Assembly: GCF_000723185.1 (NCBI RefSeq)
Contig: NZ_CBTY010000008.1
Location: 108,677-172,676 of the forward strand
Direction of reading: 5' to 3'
DNA length: 64,000 nucleotides
From: Candidatus Nitrosotenuis uzonensis
Lineage (GTDB): Archaea; Thermoproteota; Nitrososphaeria; Nitrososphaerales; Nitrosopumilaceae
The position numbers and the translations under genes were made by a program. Within the stretch, counting starts at the first letter, position 1, and every line of letters begins with the position of its first letter. The notes beneath the pieces were generated by a model. That model had not been told where the DNA came from, did no database searches, and saw only the letters and a list, made by a program, of their open reading frames with translations. Positions 33,873-41,822 of this stretch are shown one piece after another.

Positions 33873-35230
33873 CGGCGCCCAAGTTTAGGATTGGCAGTTG
33901 ATTCCAGTGCGTTTCCAATAAAGACAAAAGCAAGGCCTGTCAGAGCGATCATTATTCCTGGAGGCATTATCCACCACCACAGGCCTCTTGCCGCAGCACC
34001 ATATGATTTTGCATCGTGCAATATCTGGCCCCATGTTGGGAAAGAGGGATCACCAAGCCCCAGAAAACTCAGACCCGCTTCGGTCGTGATTGCCGCAGGA
34101 ACCGATATTGCTATACTTGCAAGGGCGTAGGGGAGAATCTGCGGAATTATGTGCCTTGTGATTATCTTTGAATCCTTCTGACCCATTACCTTGGCAGCAT
34201 CCACGAACTGCCTTGTCTTTATCTGTAGCGCCATACTGCGAGAGACTTTGGCAACACCGACCCAACCAAAAATCATCAGGAATCCTATGAGCAAAAATAT
34301 GCTATTTGATGTCGTGACAGAAAGTATGATAAGAAAAGGCAGTGCTGGCAGTGCATAGATTATGTCATTAAATCTCATCATAGACTCGTCTGTCTTTCCA
34401 CCCTTGTATCCGGCATAAACTCCAAAGACTAGCCCTGCAACTACAGATCCTACAGAAACTACTATACCGATGAATAATGCCACCGGTATGCCCCACAAAA
34501 TACCTATTGACAAGTCGCGTCTGAGCTCATCCGTACCTATAATGCCAAAGACTTTTCCACCTATAATCATCTGGGAGCCTAGTATGCTATTCTCATCCGT
34601 GCCCGTTATCTTGACTAAAAAGACGTACCTGCCTTTTAACACCTCATTTAAATCCGTCTTTGAGAAAACTATCTCGCTAGCTGACAATCCTTCTGTTGGA
34701 AACGAAAATGCTGCTGTTTGCAATCGTAGGTTTTTTCTTATCATCTCATTTGCCGAAAAGACCCTGTCGGAAAAGACTGTCTCAGATTCCGCAAAAGGTA
34801 TCGAGGCCCTGTAAAGGTCAATCTGAATGCCGTCGGGTCTTATCACGTGAATCTGAATTATTGATGAGCCAGAATACGCCACCTTGTACTGCAGTATGAG
34901 ATCGTCAGGAAAATAATCGAATGCGTAATCTGATTCAAAACTTTGTATGAGAGTGTATGTGGATTGCGATTTTTGCAGTATTGTCTGTGAGCCCTCAATT
35001 ATTTGATGCTCAGGAATTTTTTTGTCCGAAAAATAGTTTACCCATGCAGGAAGCGCAGATTTTGGCATCAATGTCCAGCTTGCAGGGTTGTTCCACTGTC
35101 TATATGTCTCAAGCGGCACAAACACTACCGTAAGTGCAGAAACTACTATCAGCCCTGCCAGAATTACTATGCCAACAAGACCTATTCTGTTTTTCAGGAA
35201 ACTCTCTTTTAGCTGAGAGGAAGTGAGCAT
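33869..35230 (-). CDS. dppC: DppC/OppC-type ABC transporter permease
   Basis: 453 residues, long for the family (about 290-300) because of an extra ~180-residue extracytoplasmic segment after the first helix (roughly 30-220). Six helices with the EAA loop GWVGVAKVSRSMALQIKTRQF and EAGLSFLGLGDPSFPTWGQ, both diagnostic for DppC. Pairs with the DppB-type permease just upstream (six-base gap). No ATPase or solute-binding gene is adjacent. Substrate (peptide, nickel or other) unknown. Confidence 0.9.
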   Translation of the reverse strand: MLTSSQLKESFLKNRIGLVGIVILAGLIVVSALTVVFVPLETYRQWNNPASWTLMPKSALPAWVNYFSDKKIPEHQIIEGSQTILQKSQSTYTLIQSFESDYAFDYFPDDLILQYKVAYSGSSIIQIHVIRPDGIQIDLYRASIPFAESETVFSDRVFSANEMIRKNLRLQTAAFSFPTEGLSASEIVFSKTDLNEVLKGRYVFLVKITGTDENSILGSQMIIGGKVFGIIGTDELRRDLSIGILWGIPVALFIGIVVSVGSVVAGLVFGVYAGYKGGKTDESMMRFNDIIYALPALPFLIILSVTTSNSIFLLIGFLMIFGWVGVAKVSRSMALQIKTRQFVDAAKVMGQKDSKIITRHIIPQILPYALASIAISVPAAITTEAGLSFLGLGDPSFPTWGQILHDAKSYGAAARGLWWWIMPPGIMIALTGLAFVFIGNALESTANPKLGRR

Positions 35231-35236
35231 CGATAT

Positions 35237-36289
35237 CTAACCTGTCCTTATCCTTGGATCCAAATACCCGTAAAGTAGATCCGAGATGAATATGCTTACA
35301 AGGAAGAATGCGGTGAGTACATACGTGGCGCCAATTATCACCGGCAGGTCCATCACACTTATTGCTTCAAAATAAAGCCTTCCCATGCCGGGCCAGTCAA
35401 ATACTGCCTCTGTAATTATTGCACCACCAAGCGAGCCTGAAAGACTGAGCGCAAGAACTGTGACAATGGGCGGGGCAGCGTTTTTCAGAGCACTGCCAAA
35501 AAGTATCTTTCTTTGGCTTATTCCTATTGCCTTCTTGACAAATACAAAGTCCTCCTGCATTATCCCAACCATAAAGTTCCTGACAAGATAGGCCCAGGTG
35601 CCAAACCCGATTAACACTATGGTGATTAGTGGCAGCATCATGTGATACAACAGTGCGGGCACATAGCCTGGATCGGAGGGGGCGATGAGAGGTGTTGCCC
35701 TTGCAGGAAAGATACTATAGGAAAATGAAAATGCAAATATCATTATCATGCCGACCCACCACACAGGAAAGCTACTGCTAATTATGGCAAACGATGATGT
35801 GAGTCTGTCCGTCTTTGAGCGCGGCTTGCTTCCTGCCGCAGCACCAATGAATATCCCTATGACTGAAATTATTATTGTGGCAGTGGTGAACAAAAGCACT
35901 GTCCTTGGAAGTTTTTCAAGTATTATCTCGCCCACAGCTGATGAGCCACTATCGCTTGTCAAAAATGTAGCATGGCCAAAATCTAAAATCAAAATCTTAT
36001 ACATGGCAAGTCCGATTCTGTTTGGGGAATACCATGGACTGTCAAGTCCAAGATTCCGCATGCGCTGCTCTATCTGTGTCTGTACATATGCGTCAAGCTC
36101 TACTGTGTCCTTGAAGCTTGAGGCAAGCGCCTTGTTCTCAACAATCTCGGCCCTTACTTGTATTGCAATTCCTTTTTTCATTATGGTATCCATGTTTGAG
36201 CCAACAAGAAGTATGGTGAGAAATAAAGTTGCCAAAAGTACGGCAAACAAGATTGCAACTCTCGTGGCAAAGTAGCGCTTGATGCCCAT
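35237..36289 (-). CDS. dppB: DppB/OppB-type ABC transporter permease
   Basis: 350 residues. N-terminal helix MGIKRYFATRVAILFAVLLA, then an extracytoplasmic segment (YVQTQIEQRMRNLGLDSPWY) typical of DppB, and the BPD_transp_1 domain with its EAA motif and the end VFDWPGMGRLYFEAI. Forms the heteromeric membrane channel with DppC. Operon partner of 33869-35230. Confidence 0.9.
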   Translation of the reverse strand: MGIKRYFATRVAILFAVLLATLFLTILLVGSNMDTIMKKGIAIQVRAEIVENKALASSFKDTVELDAYVQTQIEQRMRNLGLDSPWYSPNRIGLAMYKILILDFGHATFLTSDSGSSAVGEIILEKLPRTVLLFTTATIIISVIGIFIGAAAGSKPRSKTDRLTSSFAIISSSFPVWWVGMIMIFAFSFSYSIFPARATPLIAPSDPGYVPALLYHMMLPLITIVLIGFGTWAYLVRNFMVGIMQEDFVFVKKAIGISQRKILFGSALKNAAPPIVTVLALSLSGSLGGAIITEAVFDWPGMGRLYFEAISVMDLPVIIGATYVLTAFFLVSIFISDLLYGYLDPRIRTG

Positions 36290-36312
36290 TGCAAAATTCT
36301 GCGAAAAATTGC

Positions 36313-36684
36313 TTATAATGTATTTGGTGTGTTATCTTCCTTTATCTCAATGTAAGATAATAGACTTATCATGGCAAACGGCTTGTCTATGAGATCCAAG
36401 GTATCCTTTAGGTGCTCAAAGCCTTCCTTACGCATACTCATGTATGGAGAGAGGAAGAACACTCTTTGCTGGGGCTTTGTGTCTCTGAGCTTGTCCTCAA
36501 GATTAGCTTCGCCCATTTCGGTAGGGTTTTCTAGGATGACAAAGTCGTAACAGCTTCTGGCGCGGACATATTCGAGGCATTGTGCCGAATTGCGTGCAAA
36601 GTCCGCCTCGCATCCTTTTTCTGCAAATATTTTCTTGTACAGTTCAACAACTCTGCCATTATCTTCTAGTACCAGCGCCTTCAT
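36313..36684 (-). CDS. Atypical receiver-like protein without phospho-acceptor Asp
   Basis: About 123 residues from ATG 36684 (MKALVLEDNGRVVELY). Receiver fold is evident, with Lys in LIDKPFAM, but the phospho-acceptor position reads FVILENPTE, so Asp is replaced by Glu or Asn, and only one acidic pair (ED) is kept at the pocket. It may be phosphorylation-independent or locked in an active-like state. Starts five bases after the PIN-domain gene, so both are in one operon. Confidence 0.72.
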   Translation of the reverse strand: MKALVLEDNGRVVELYKKIFAEKGCEADFARNSAQCLEYVRARSCYDFVILENPTEMGEANLEDKLRDTKPQQRVFFLSPYMSMRKEGFEHLKDTLDLIDKPFAMISLLSYIEIKEDNTPNTL

Positions 36685-36688
36685 GCAA

Positions 36689-37114
36689 TTATCCCCATCG
36701 AATAAAGTTACGTGGAAGGAATGCTTGCACCCCTTCCATTTTTGCAGTTTGCAGCAAGTCCCTGTCAAAGCTAACCAGAGTCGAACCGGTGATTTTTGCC
36801 GTGGCCAAAATCATATTGTCTGGACTGTGACATTCGTAATATTTTTGGGATATTCTGTTTGATTCTTCTATTATTTCGTCTGTCCTGTCTATTGTGATGG
36901 GCTGTTTGCAATACTGGTACACATGTTCCATGGTGGCAATCGGATCGGTTCCAGTAATTCTGCTTACCTCGCCCAGAACCGTTTCTGGTATGACAAGTTT
37001 TGATCTGTATTTTTTCATTCGCCTTGCAATTGGTCTTAATACTCTGCCTTCTTGGAATTCCTTGATGAATACGTTCGAATCTAAAACTACCGTTTGTACA
37101 CGTCCTGCTTCCAT
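36689..37114 (-). CDS. PIN-domain ribonuclease-like protein
   Basis: 141 residues. VVLDSNVFIKEF supplies Asp12 and Asn14; a Glu in PETVLGEVSRI, and the later acidic pair in HSPDNMILATAK and SFDRDLLQTA complete a PIN active site. Often the toxin of VapBC pairs, but no antitoxin gene is upstream; it is followed by a receiver-like gene, so a ribosome or RNA-processing role is equally likely. Preceded by a TATA box (37133-37140) and a palindrome (37164-37180). Confidence 0.82.
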   Translation of the reverse strand: MEAGRVQTVVLDSNVFIKEFQEGRVLRPIARRMKKYRSKLVIPETVLGEVSRITGTDPIATMEHVYQYCKQPITIDRTDEIIEESNRISQKYYECHSPDNMILATAKITGSTLVSFDRDLLQTAKMEGVQAFLPRNFIRWG

Positions 37115-37132
37115 GAGTATACTTGGAATTGG

Positions 37133-37140
37133 CTATAAAA
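37133..37140 (-). promoter_or_regulatory. TATA box of the PIN gene
   Basis: TTTTATAG on the minus strand, centred about 22 bases before ATG 37114. Confidence 0.55.
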
Positions 37141-37163
37141 GGAATTTTGCAAAAATTGTATCA

Positions 37164-37180
37164 TGTTACAATTTGTAACA
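37164..37180. promoter_or_regulatory. Palindromic operator candidate between divergent promoters
   Basis: TGTTACA-ATT-TGTAACA. It lies between the PIN-gene TATA box and the TATA-like TTAAATAAA (37186-37194) of the divergent membrane gene, five bases from the latter, so a bound protein could control both. Its core TTACAATTTGTAA recurs at 1119-1131. Confidence 0.55.
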
Positions 37181-37214
37181 AGTGGTTAAATAAAAACGGG
37201 AAAATCTGAGCTTT

Positions 37215-38051
37215 GTGTCCGATAACGGCGAGAAATCGCTTGCAGAAAAACTAGACATTGCAATAGAGAACCTGAGCGTATGGCATCGGGTTACACTTGT
37301 CATGGTGATAATCGGGCTTCTCTCACTTTCAGTGGTCATCTCACTTTCACAATATTATTTTCATCAGGAAATAGGCAAGCATGGACAGATAATTGAAATC
37401 AAAGACGAGTCTGGGAATGTGGAACTTGTCTTTGATCCTAACTCTGATGAGATATTTTCCACGCAGAGCATACTGAACCTTTACACCACACAAGTGTGGC
37501 TGATGGCAAGCAACGGTCTTGTGATAGGATTGCTCTCATTTCTGTTTCTGTGGATTACATACCGCGGTCATGCATACCGCAAGGAACTACGCGCAATCGA
37601 GAATCAGCTGATAAGGCAGTCATATTTGGTGAACTTTGAGACTTCGATACCAGAGGGGAACGACAGAATAGACAAGATACTCAATCACTCCTGTCTTGTC
37701 TTCCCAGAACTTCAATCACTGCTTGGTGGCAAGACGGACAGAAAAAAACTCCCATATAGGGTGGACCAGACAATAGGCAGACAAAAAATTGACGTTATAG
37801 TATCAACAAAGCGTGGGGACTTTATAGTAAAGTTCTTTGACTATGTATCGGTTCAGACCTTGGAACAGTTTACAGATGATCTTGGAAAGAGCGGCAAAGC
37901 AATCTTTCGGGTTCTATGTATATCAAAAAACTACGACGAGCAGCTACAATCATCACAGCTATCCTCGATTATGCAAAGACTCAATCTTGACTTTGACATG
38001 GATCTTATATTTGAGGACGAGCAGGGCTATTCGATGCTGTGGATAAACTAG
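37215..38051 (+). CDS. Two-helix membrane protein with cytoplasmic domain
   Basis: 278 residues from GTG 37215, which lies 25 bases after a TATA-like box (leaderless). Membrane helices at about 26-48 (TLVMVIIGLLSLSVVISL) and 92-112. The C-terminal ~150 residues contain GRQKIDVIVSTKRGDFIVKF, whose D-x(n)-K spacing faintly recalls a restriction-endonuclease-like core, but no firm active site is seen. Convergent with the winged-helix gene, overlapping it by four bases. Function unknown. Confidence 0.68.
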   Translation: MSDNGEKSLAEKLDIAIENLSVWHRVTLVMVIIGLLSLSVVISLSQYYFHQEIGKHGQIIEIKDESGNVELVFDPNSDEIFSTQSILNLYTTQVWLMASNGLVIGLLSFLFLWITYRGHAYRKELRAIENQLIRQSYLVNFETSIPEGNDRIDKILNHSCLVFPELQSLLGGKTDRKKLPYRVDQTIGRQKIDVIVSTKRGDFIVKFFDYVSVQTLEQFTDDLGKSGKAIFRVLCISKNYDEQLQSSQLSSIMQRLNLDFDMDLIFEDEQGYSMLWIN

Positions 38052-38365
38052 GGCTCGCCAAACTCGCGCAGGCCAATGACATATCTTACATCGGGATCAA
38101 AGTTGACGCATCTCTGGAATGTGTTCTTGCCTTTCTCGGTTATCTTGTACTCGAACTTTGCTTTTGGATTCTGACTCTCACGAATCTCGACAAACCCCTT
38201 TTTAGCAAAACTCTCAAGTATGGTTCGCAGTCTTTCCCTGTTAAGATCGGAACCGGGTGTCCCGGTGGTGATCTGCCGCAGATTCATCCAAGTACCTACC
38301 TTTGTTAGATAACCCAGTATAGCTATGTTGGTATCACCGGGCGTTTGATTGAATTTTCGCTCCAA
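38048..38365 (-). CDS. Winged-helix DNA-binding protein
   Basis: 105 residues from TTG. Order: helix (TNIAILGYLTKVG), recognition region (DLNRERLRTILESFAKKGFVEI) and wing (AKFEYKITEKGKNTFQRC), the pattern of small archaeal winged-helix regulators. Target unknown. Convergent with the membrane gene at 37215. Confidence 0.78.
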   Translation of the reverse strand: MERKFNQTPGDTNIAILGYLTKVGTWMNLRQITTGTPGSDLNRERLRTILESFAKKGFVEIRESQNPKAKFEYKITEKGKNTFQRCVNFDPDVRYVIGLREFGEP

Positions 38366-38472
38366 CTAAAACAAAATTTGTCAGATTCGACTTATGTGTT
38401 ATCTGCATAAATTATTTCTACAAATTAACGAATAACGAAATCTATTCTAGGAGCAAAGTCATACACTCTGTA

Positions 38473-38715
38473 TTGAGCGCAGGCACAATCAAGAAGGCGC
38501 AAAAACTCGTAGATGAGGGAAACGTGGTACAGGTAGACGATGATCTCTTTCAGGTGCGTTCCTCATCTGATCCGCAGAAATCGTATATGGTCACACATGA
38601 CTCATGTGACTGCCTTGGATTCAAGAACTTTTACAAGTTTCACCACGGAAAGGGCATAAAGGCAAATTGCTCTCACCTTGAGGCAGTTAGACTCTATCTG
38701 AAAACCAAGTCCTAA
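38473..38715 (+). CDS. SWIM-type zinc-finger protein
   Basis: 80 residues from TTG. Ends in the SWIM signature CxCx(n)CxH: SCDCLGF (residues 45-47) and ANCSHLEAV (66-68), preceded by a small beta unit (VVQVDDDLFQVRSS). SWIM fingers bind DNA or proteins; stand-alone forms are common in archaea, and some partner recombination factors. Overlaps the end of the convergent cupredoxin gene by four bases. Confidence 0.82.
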   Translation: MSAGTIKKAQKLVDEGNVVQVDDDLFQVRSSSDPQKSYMVTHDSCDCLGFKNFYKFHHGKGIKANCSHLEAVRLYLKTKS

Positions 38716-39653
38716 ATCTGCACTATTCCTGCATTCACAAGATATTGCAGGCCCTTGGCAAACTCTGAATCTGTTATGCGGCCTTCCGCCCACCAACTTG
38801 CATTTACCTTAAACCATGTAGGAATGATGCTTGCACTTGAATCATTTTTTTGTAATGTGAGTATCCTTTCTTTTGCAAGATGCTCTATTGTCTTGGCAAA
38901 CTCTGAATCTGGCAAGGTACCTGAGGCCCACCATCTAGCTTCATTTTTTATCCATTTTGGTATGCTTGTGCTTGTCTCACTCAGCTCAAACGTCTTTGTG
39001 GCAATCTGTGTTGGAAGGCCATAGACAAGTCTTACTGTATATTTTGATGCAACAAGTCCGTCAGTTTGAATCGTCTGCGAGTATGATGCATCATCATCAA
39101 ACTTTGCGTCAAGCACATCGATTAACCTGTCTGGGTATTGGTAAACTAGTAACTGGTACGGGGTCTTTGCAAAATCGGATGCCACAGTGCCTGTGATTAC
39201 TATGTCGGTACCCTTCCAATACTCTTTTTCTGCAACTATGGCATTGACCGTCTCCGGCAGTGACTCTGGAGCTGTCGCAAGAACGAGTTTTCCTGTCATC
39301 CATGGGTGAATCTGACAAAAGTAATAATATGCAAAATTTGTCAGGTTTTCAGTTCCTATAGTAGATGACTTGGATGACTCGATGTCGCCTGTTTTGAAGA
39401 ATATTCCAGAATAGTCAGGATGTGCGGGAATTCCACTAGTGACACTGTGCACTGTACTGTCCTTGTTTTTCCATGTTATGGTATCGTGAGGATCAAATGG
39501 CAGTATTTCTGGATGGAACGTGACAAGCTCATCCTGCACCGATGCTCCGTTTGGTATTGTTATTTCTAGATTCTTGCCACTTGCATCAACTGGCATTACA
39601 TATGATAGCAGTATCGCTGCAGCAACAAGCGTCGCAATGACAAACACACGCAT
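38712..39653 (-). CDS. Secreted cupredoxin with Trp-Trp repeats
   Basis: 313 residues. Signal peptide to about residue 24; plastocyanin-like domain with the type 1 copper ligands His69 (TVHSV), Cys113, His116 and Met119 (CQIHPWM); a second beta domain (about 130-225); then two repeats IPKWIKNEARWW and IPTWFKVNASWW plus the following DSEFAK segment, the same repeat as in the deacetylase at 27921. Copper electron carriers are abundant in ammonia-oxidising archaea. The Trp-Trp repeats may attach the protein to the surface layer. Confidence 0.9.
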   Translation of the reverse strand: MRVFVIATLVAAAILLSYVMPVDASGKNLEITIPNGASVQDELVTFHPEILPFDPHDTITWKNKDSTVHSVTSGIPAHPDYSGIFFKTGDIESSKSSTIGTENLTNFAYYYFCQIHPWMTGKLVLATAPESLPETVNAIVAEKEYWKGTDIVITGTVASDFAKTPYQLLVYQYPDRLIDVLDAKFDDDASYSQTIQTDGLVASKYTVRLVYGLPTQIATKTFELSETSTSIPKWIKNEARWWASGTLPDSEFAKTIEHLAKERILTLQKNDSSASIIPTWFKVNASWWAEGRITDSEFAKGLQYLVNAGIVQI

Positions 39654-39713
39654 GATCTGCTTTTATCTGCAACTATATTCTGAATTTGTCTGTCTAAAAT
39701 AGACAAACACGGA

Positions 39714-40313
39714 TTAACTGATAATTGCAGGTCTAAAGTATCTTTTAAAGAACCAGAGTAACCCAAGTATTTCCACCTGCTCCATGAACATGATTAGGTG
39801 CAGGTTGACAAGCCACCCACTGGTTGCGTCATTTAACATGGCGTATGAGATTGAAAAAATATACTCCATATAATGAAAATACGCAAGCAGTGGCACCTCG
39901 TGTGCGATTGCTGGCCCACTAAGTCCTTCAAGCGTTACTCTATCCACATCTTTTTGCGCTATTGCATCTGAGAGGATCAACTTATCCTCATAGTATATGG
40001 TGTTTCCTCTGTCTACTAGTAGTATGGTTGTGCCAAAATACACCATAAAGATGACCAGCGTGCAGACGATTATCTTAGCAGACCTGCTCCATAGCGTCTT
40101 TGTTATCTGTTTTTTAAAAATAATGCCAAGCCTGCCAAGTTTTTCCTTTTTGATTAGGACTATGAGTGTAACTGAGATTAGAGTAGCTATTCCTAGGTTG
40201 CCAAGCCAGTGATCAAACAGATAATGGCTTGCCAAAAGCCTGAGCGGTAGGAATACTACCGCAGTTATCCCTAATAGGATCATCTTTTCTTTTAGGTCTG
40301 ATATATCCAGCAT
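39714..40313 (-). CDS. Multi-helix membrane protein of unknown function
   Basis: 199 residues with about four or five membrane helices (for example LLGITAVVFLPLRLLAS, IATLISVTLIVLI, IIVCTLVIFMVYFG) and a conserved-looking segment YYEDKLILSDAIAQKDVDRVTLEG between helices. The C-terminal part has HYMEYIFSISYAMLND. I recognise no family. The next gene downstream on the strand is the cupredoxin, 60 bases away. Confidence 0.68.
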   Translation of the reverse strand: MLDISDLKEKMILLGITAVVFLPLRLLASHYLFDHWLGNLGIATLISVTLIVLIKKEKLGRLGIIFKKQITKTLWSRSAKIIVCTLVIFMVYFGTTILLVDRGNTIYYEDKLILSDAIAQKDVDRVTLEGLSGPAIAHEVPLLAYFHYMEYIFSISYAMLNDATSGWLVNLHLIMFMEQVEILGLLWFFKRYFRPAIIS

Positions 40314-40331
40314 TTTTTCTCCCTATGCCAG

Positions 40332-40571
40332 CTAGAACTTGTTTTTGAGTTCCTTTAGGTACTTGACGCTTATTCTGTATGCCCTTATCGCAGAATAGAT
40401 CTCAAAGAGCTCCTGGTATGTCGGGTTGAGCTTTTTCAGATCCTCCCTGTTTATCCCAAAGTCCGTTATGGTCTGCCATATGTTCTCAAGTGAGACTCCG
40501 TCTTCGTCAACTAGTATTGAAGATAGATGCTTGCCTATTCCCTTACCAAGGCTGATGCTAGTGGACATCAT
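40332..40571 (-). CDS. Small helical protein of unknown function
   Basis: 79 residues, soluble, all-helical by appearance (LENIWQTITDFGINREDLKKL, then YQELFEIYSAIRAYRIS). Eighteen bases upstream of the membrane protein gene, so probably co-transcribed with it. No motif recognised. Confidence 0.6.
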   Translation of the reverse strand: MMSTSISLGKGIGKHLSSILVDEDGVSLENIWQTITDFGINREDLKKLNPTYQELFEIYSAIRAYRISVKYLKELKNKF

Positions 40572-40651
40572 GCCGGCGTTTCTTTAGCTTTGATTATATC
40601 TATCTCGGAAATTGATCGCTTTTAGCAGTTCCAATTTGGCATCGCAACGGT

Positions 40652-41563
40652 TTACTGTTTTTTGCCCTTCACTGAGAGTCCGACTACTTTCTTTGGGCTC
40701 TTCGGATCCTGTTTTTTTACTTCGGAGGTGTTCTTTGCCGTCGAGTTATCAAATGACTCTAACTGTTCCTTTGTTATTGCAAGTTTTGCAAAGTATGCTT
40801 CTCTTGCCTCCTGTAATGTGCCACCGTTATCTAGCACCTGTTTCATTGCGTACTGGGCTTCCTCAAATGCGTTCTTTGTGTAGTTTAGCTGACTGGTAAT
40901 TGTGTTCTTTGCCTTCGGGTTCAGGCTTGATATATAGTCGTCGTACTTGTACCCTGAATAAATCCCGTATCCTGGCTGTTTTTGCCTGATTGCCTCTTCA
41001 AGCTTTAATTGTGCTATCTGGCGTTTTTCTTCAAGTATGAGCTTTTTTGATTCTATTTCAATCTGCTTTTGCAAGCGCTTTTGCTGCTCTTCAAGATGTT
41101 TTTGATAATGCTTTAACTGCAGGGCCCTGTATGGGTTGTCCTGCCCATTTACAACATCCTCTGATTTGTAGTATAACTCGTTAAAGGTGACCTGCTCTTC
41201 TCCAACCCTTAATGTGGTCTTGGCGACAGCTCTCTTCTCGCCGTCCTTTACGTAAATGTTGACTATGAATGTGCCTGGAATTGTTTGTTCGGCAAACTGG
41301 TGTGAAAAGACGCCCGTTGCATTGGTAGTGGTTGTAACAGAGGCGCCTGCAAATCTGATCTGGACATCTGCACCTGGAACAGGTTTCATCGCATGGTTTA
41401 AGACCTTGCCTGTTATGGTTGGTTTTTCGTACAGGCTGATTCTCTCGCTATCGAACTTTGCAGAAACCACAAAGTCCCACAAGGTAGCCCCGTACGCAGT
41501 AGTTGCGCCAAATAGGACTAGCCCAAGTACGGCTAAAATCAGCACGATGTTTTTCAACATCAT
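40652..41563 (-). CDS. Secreted protein with Ig-like domain and coiled coil
   Basis: 303 residues. Signal peptide ends near AYG-A. An N-terminal beta-sandwich of the Ig/carboxypeptidase-regulatory type (ITGKVLNHAMKPVPGADVQI, TTTTNATGVFSHQF) spans about 45-115; a Gln/Lys/Glu-rich coiled coil at about 145-200 follows; the tail is basic. Probably exported and attached through other surface components. Function unknown. Confidence 0.75.
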   Translation of the reverse strand: MMLKNIVLILAVLGLVLFGATTAYGATLWDFVVSAKFDSERISLYEKPTITGKVLNHAMKPVPGADVQIRFAGASVTTTTNATGVFSHQFAEQTIPGTFIVNIYVKDGEKRAVAKTTLRVGEEQVTFNELYYKSEDVVNGQDNPYRALQLKHYQKHLEEQQKRLQKQIEIESKKLILEEKRQIAQLKLEEAIRQKQPGYGIYSGYKYDDYISSLNPKAKNTITSQLNYTKNAFEEAQYAMKQVLDNGGTLQEAREAYFAKLAITKEQLESFDNSTAKNTSEVKKQDPKSPKKVVGLSVKGKKQ

Positions 41564-41647
41564 ATCTCCTACTGTTTTCTGTTAACCACCAATATCAAAA
41601 TGAAAACAGCCAAAAATCAGTTATTTTTGAGTAACTTTGCACCTTTT

Positions 41648-41762
41648 GATCATTTGCATCATGATCAGATCGATTTGTGAAAAAAGGATCACTGATAATT
41701 GATCGAACTTACATAGATCAGCTGGATCAGCTAACAAATGATCGTAGACAACAAATTTGATC
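41648..41762. repeat. Cluster of nine GATC sites in a promoter region
   Basis: GATC occurs at 41648, 41663, 41668, 41687, 41701, 41716, 41725, 41740 and 41759: nine in 115 bases. Two neighbours form the direct repeat GATCAGCTG/GATCAGCTA. The cluster fills the region between the divergent genes at 40652 and 41823, ending about 30 bases before the TATA-like element of the PKD gene. Confidence 0.6.
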
Positions 41763-41790
41763 TAAAAATTGTCCCAAATTGAACGAAAGC

Positions 41791-41796
41791 TTTTAA
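41791..41796 (+). promoter_or_regulatory. TATA-like box of the PKD-repeat gene
   Basis: TTTTAA centred about 29 bases before TTG 41823; supports that start over TTG 41769. Confidence 0.45.
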
Positions 41797-41822
41797 TCAG
41801 TGTGATTTTCAACGTAGAAACG

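Noticed and set aside
36774..36800. tRNA-T-arm-like GGTTCGAC on the minus strand
   Set aside because: Lies within the PIN gene coding for GSTLVSFDR and no cloverleaf can be built.
36689..37114. VapBC toxin-antitoxin pair
   Set aside because: The PIN gene has no small antitoxin gene upstream; its partner in the operon is a receiver-like protein.
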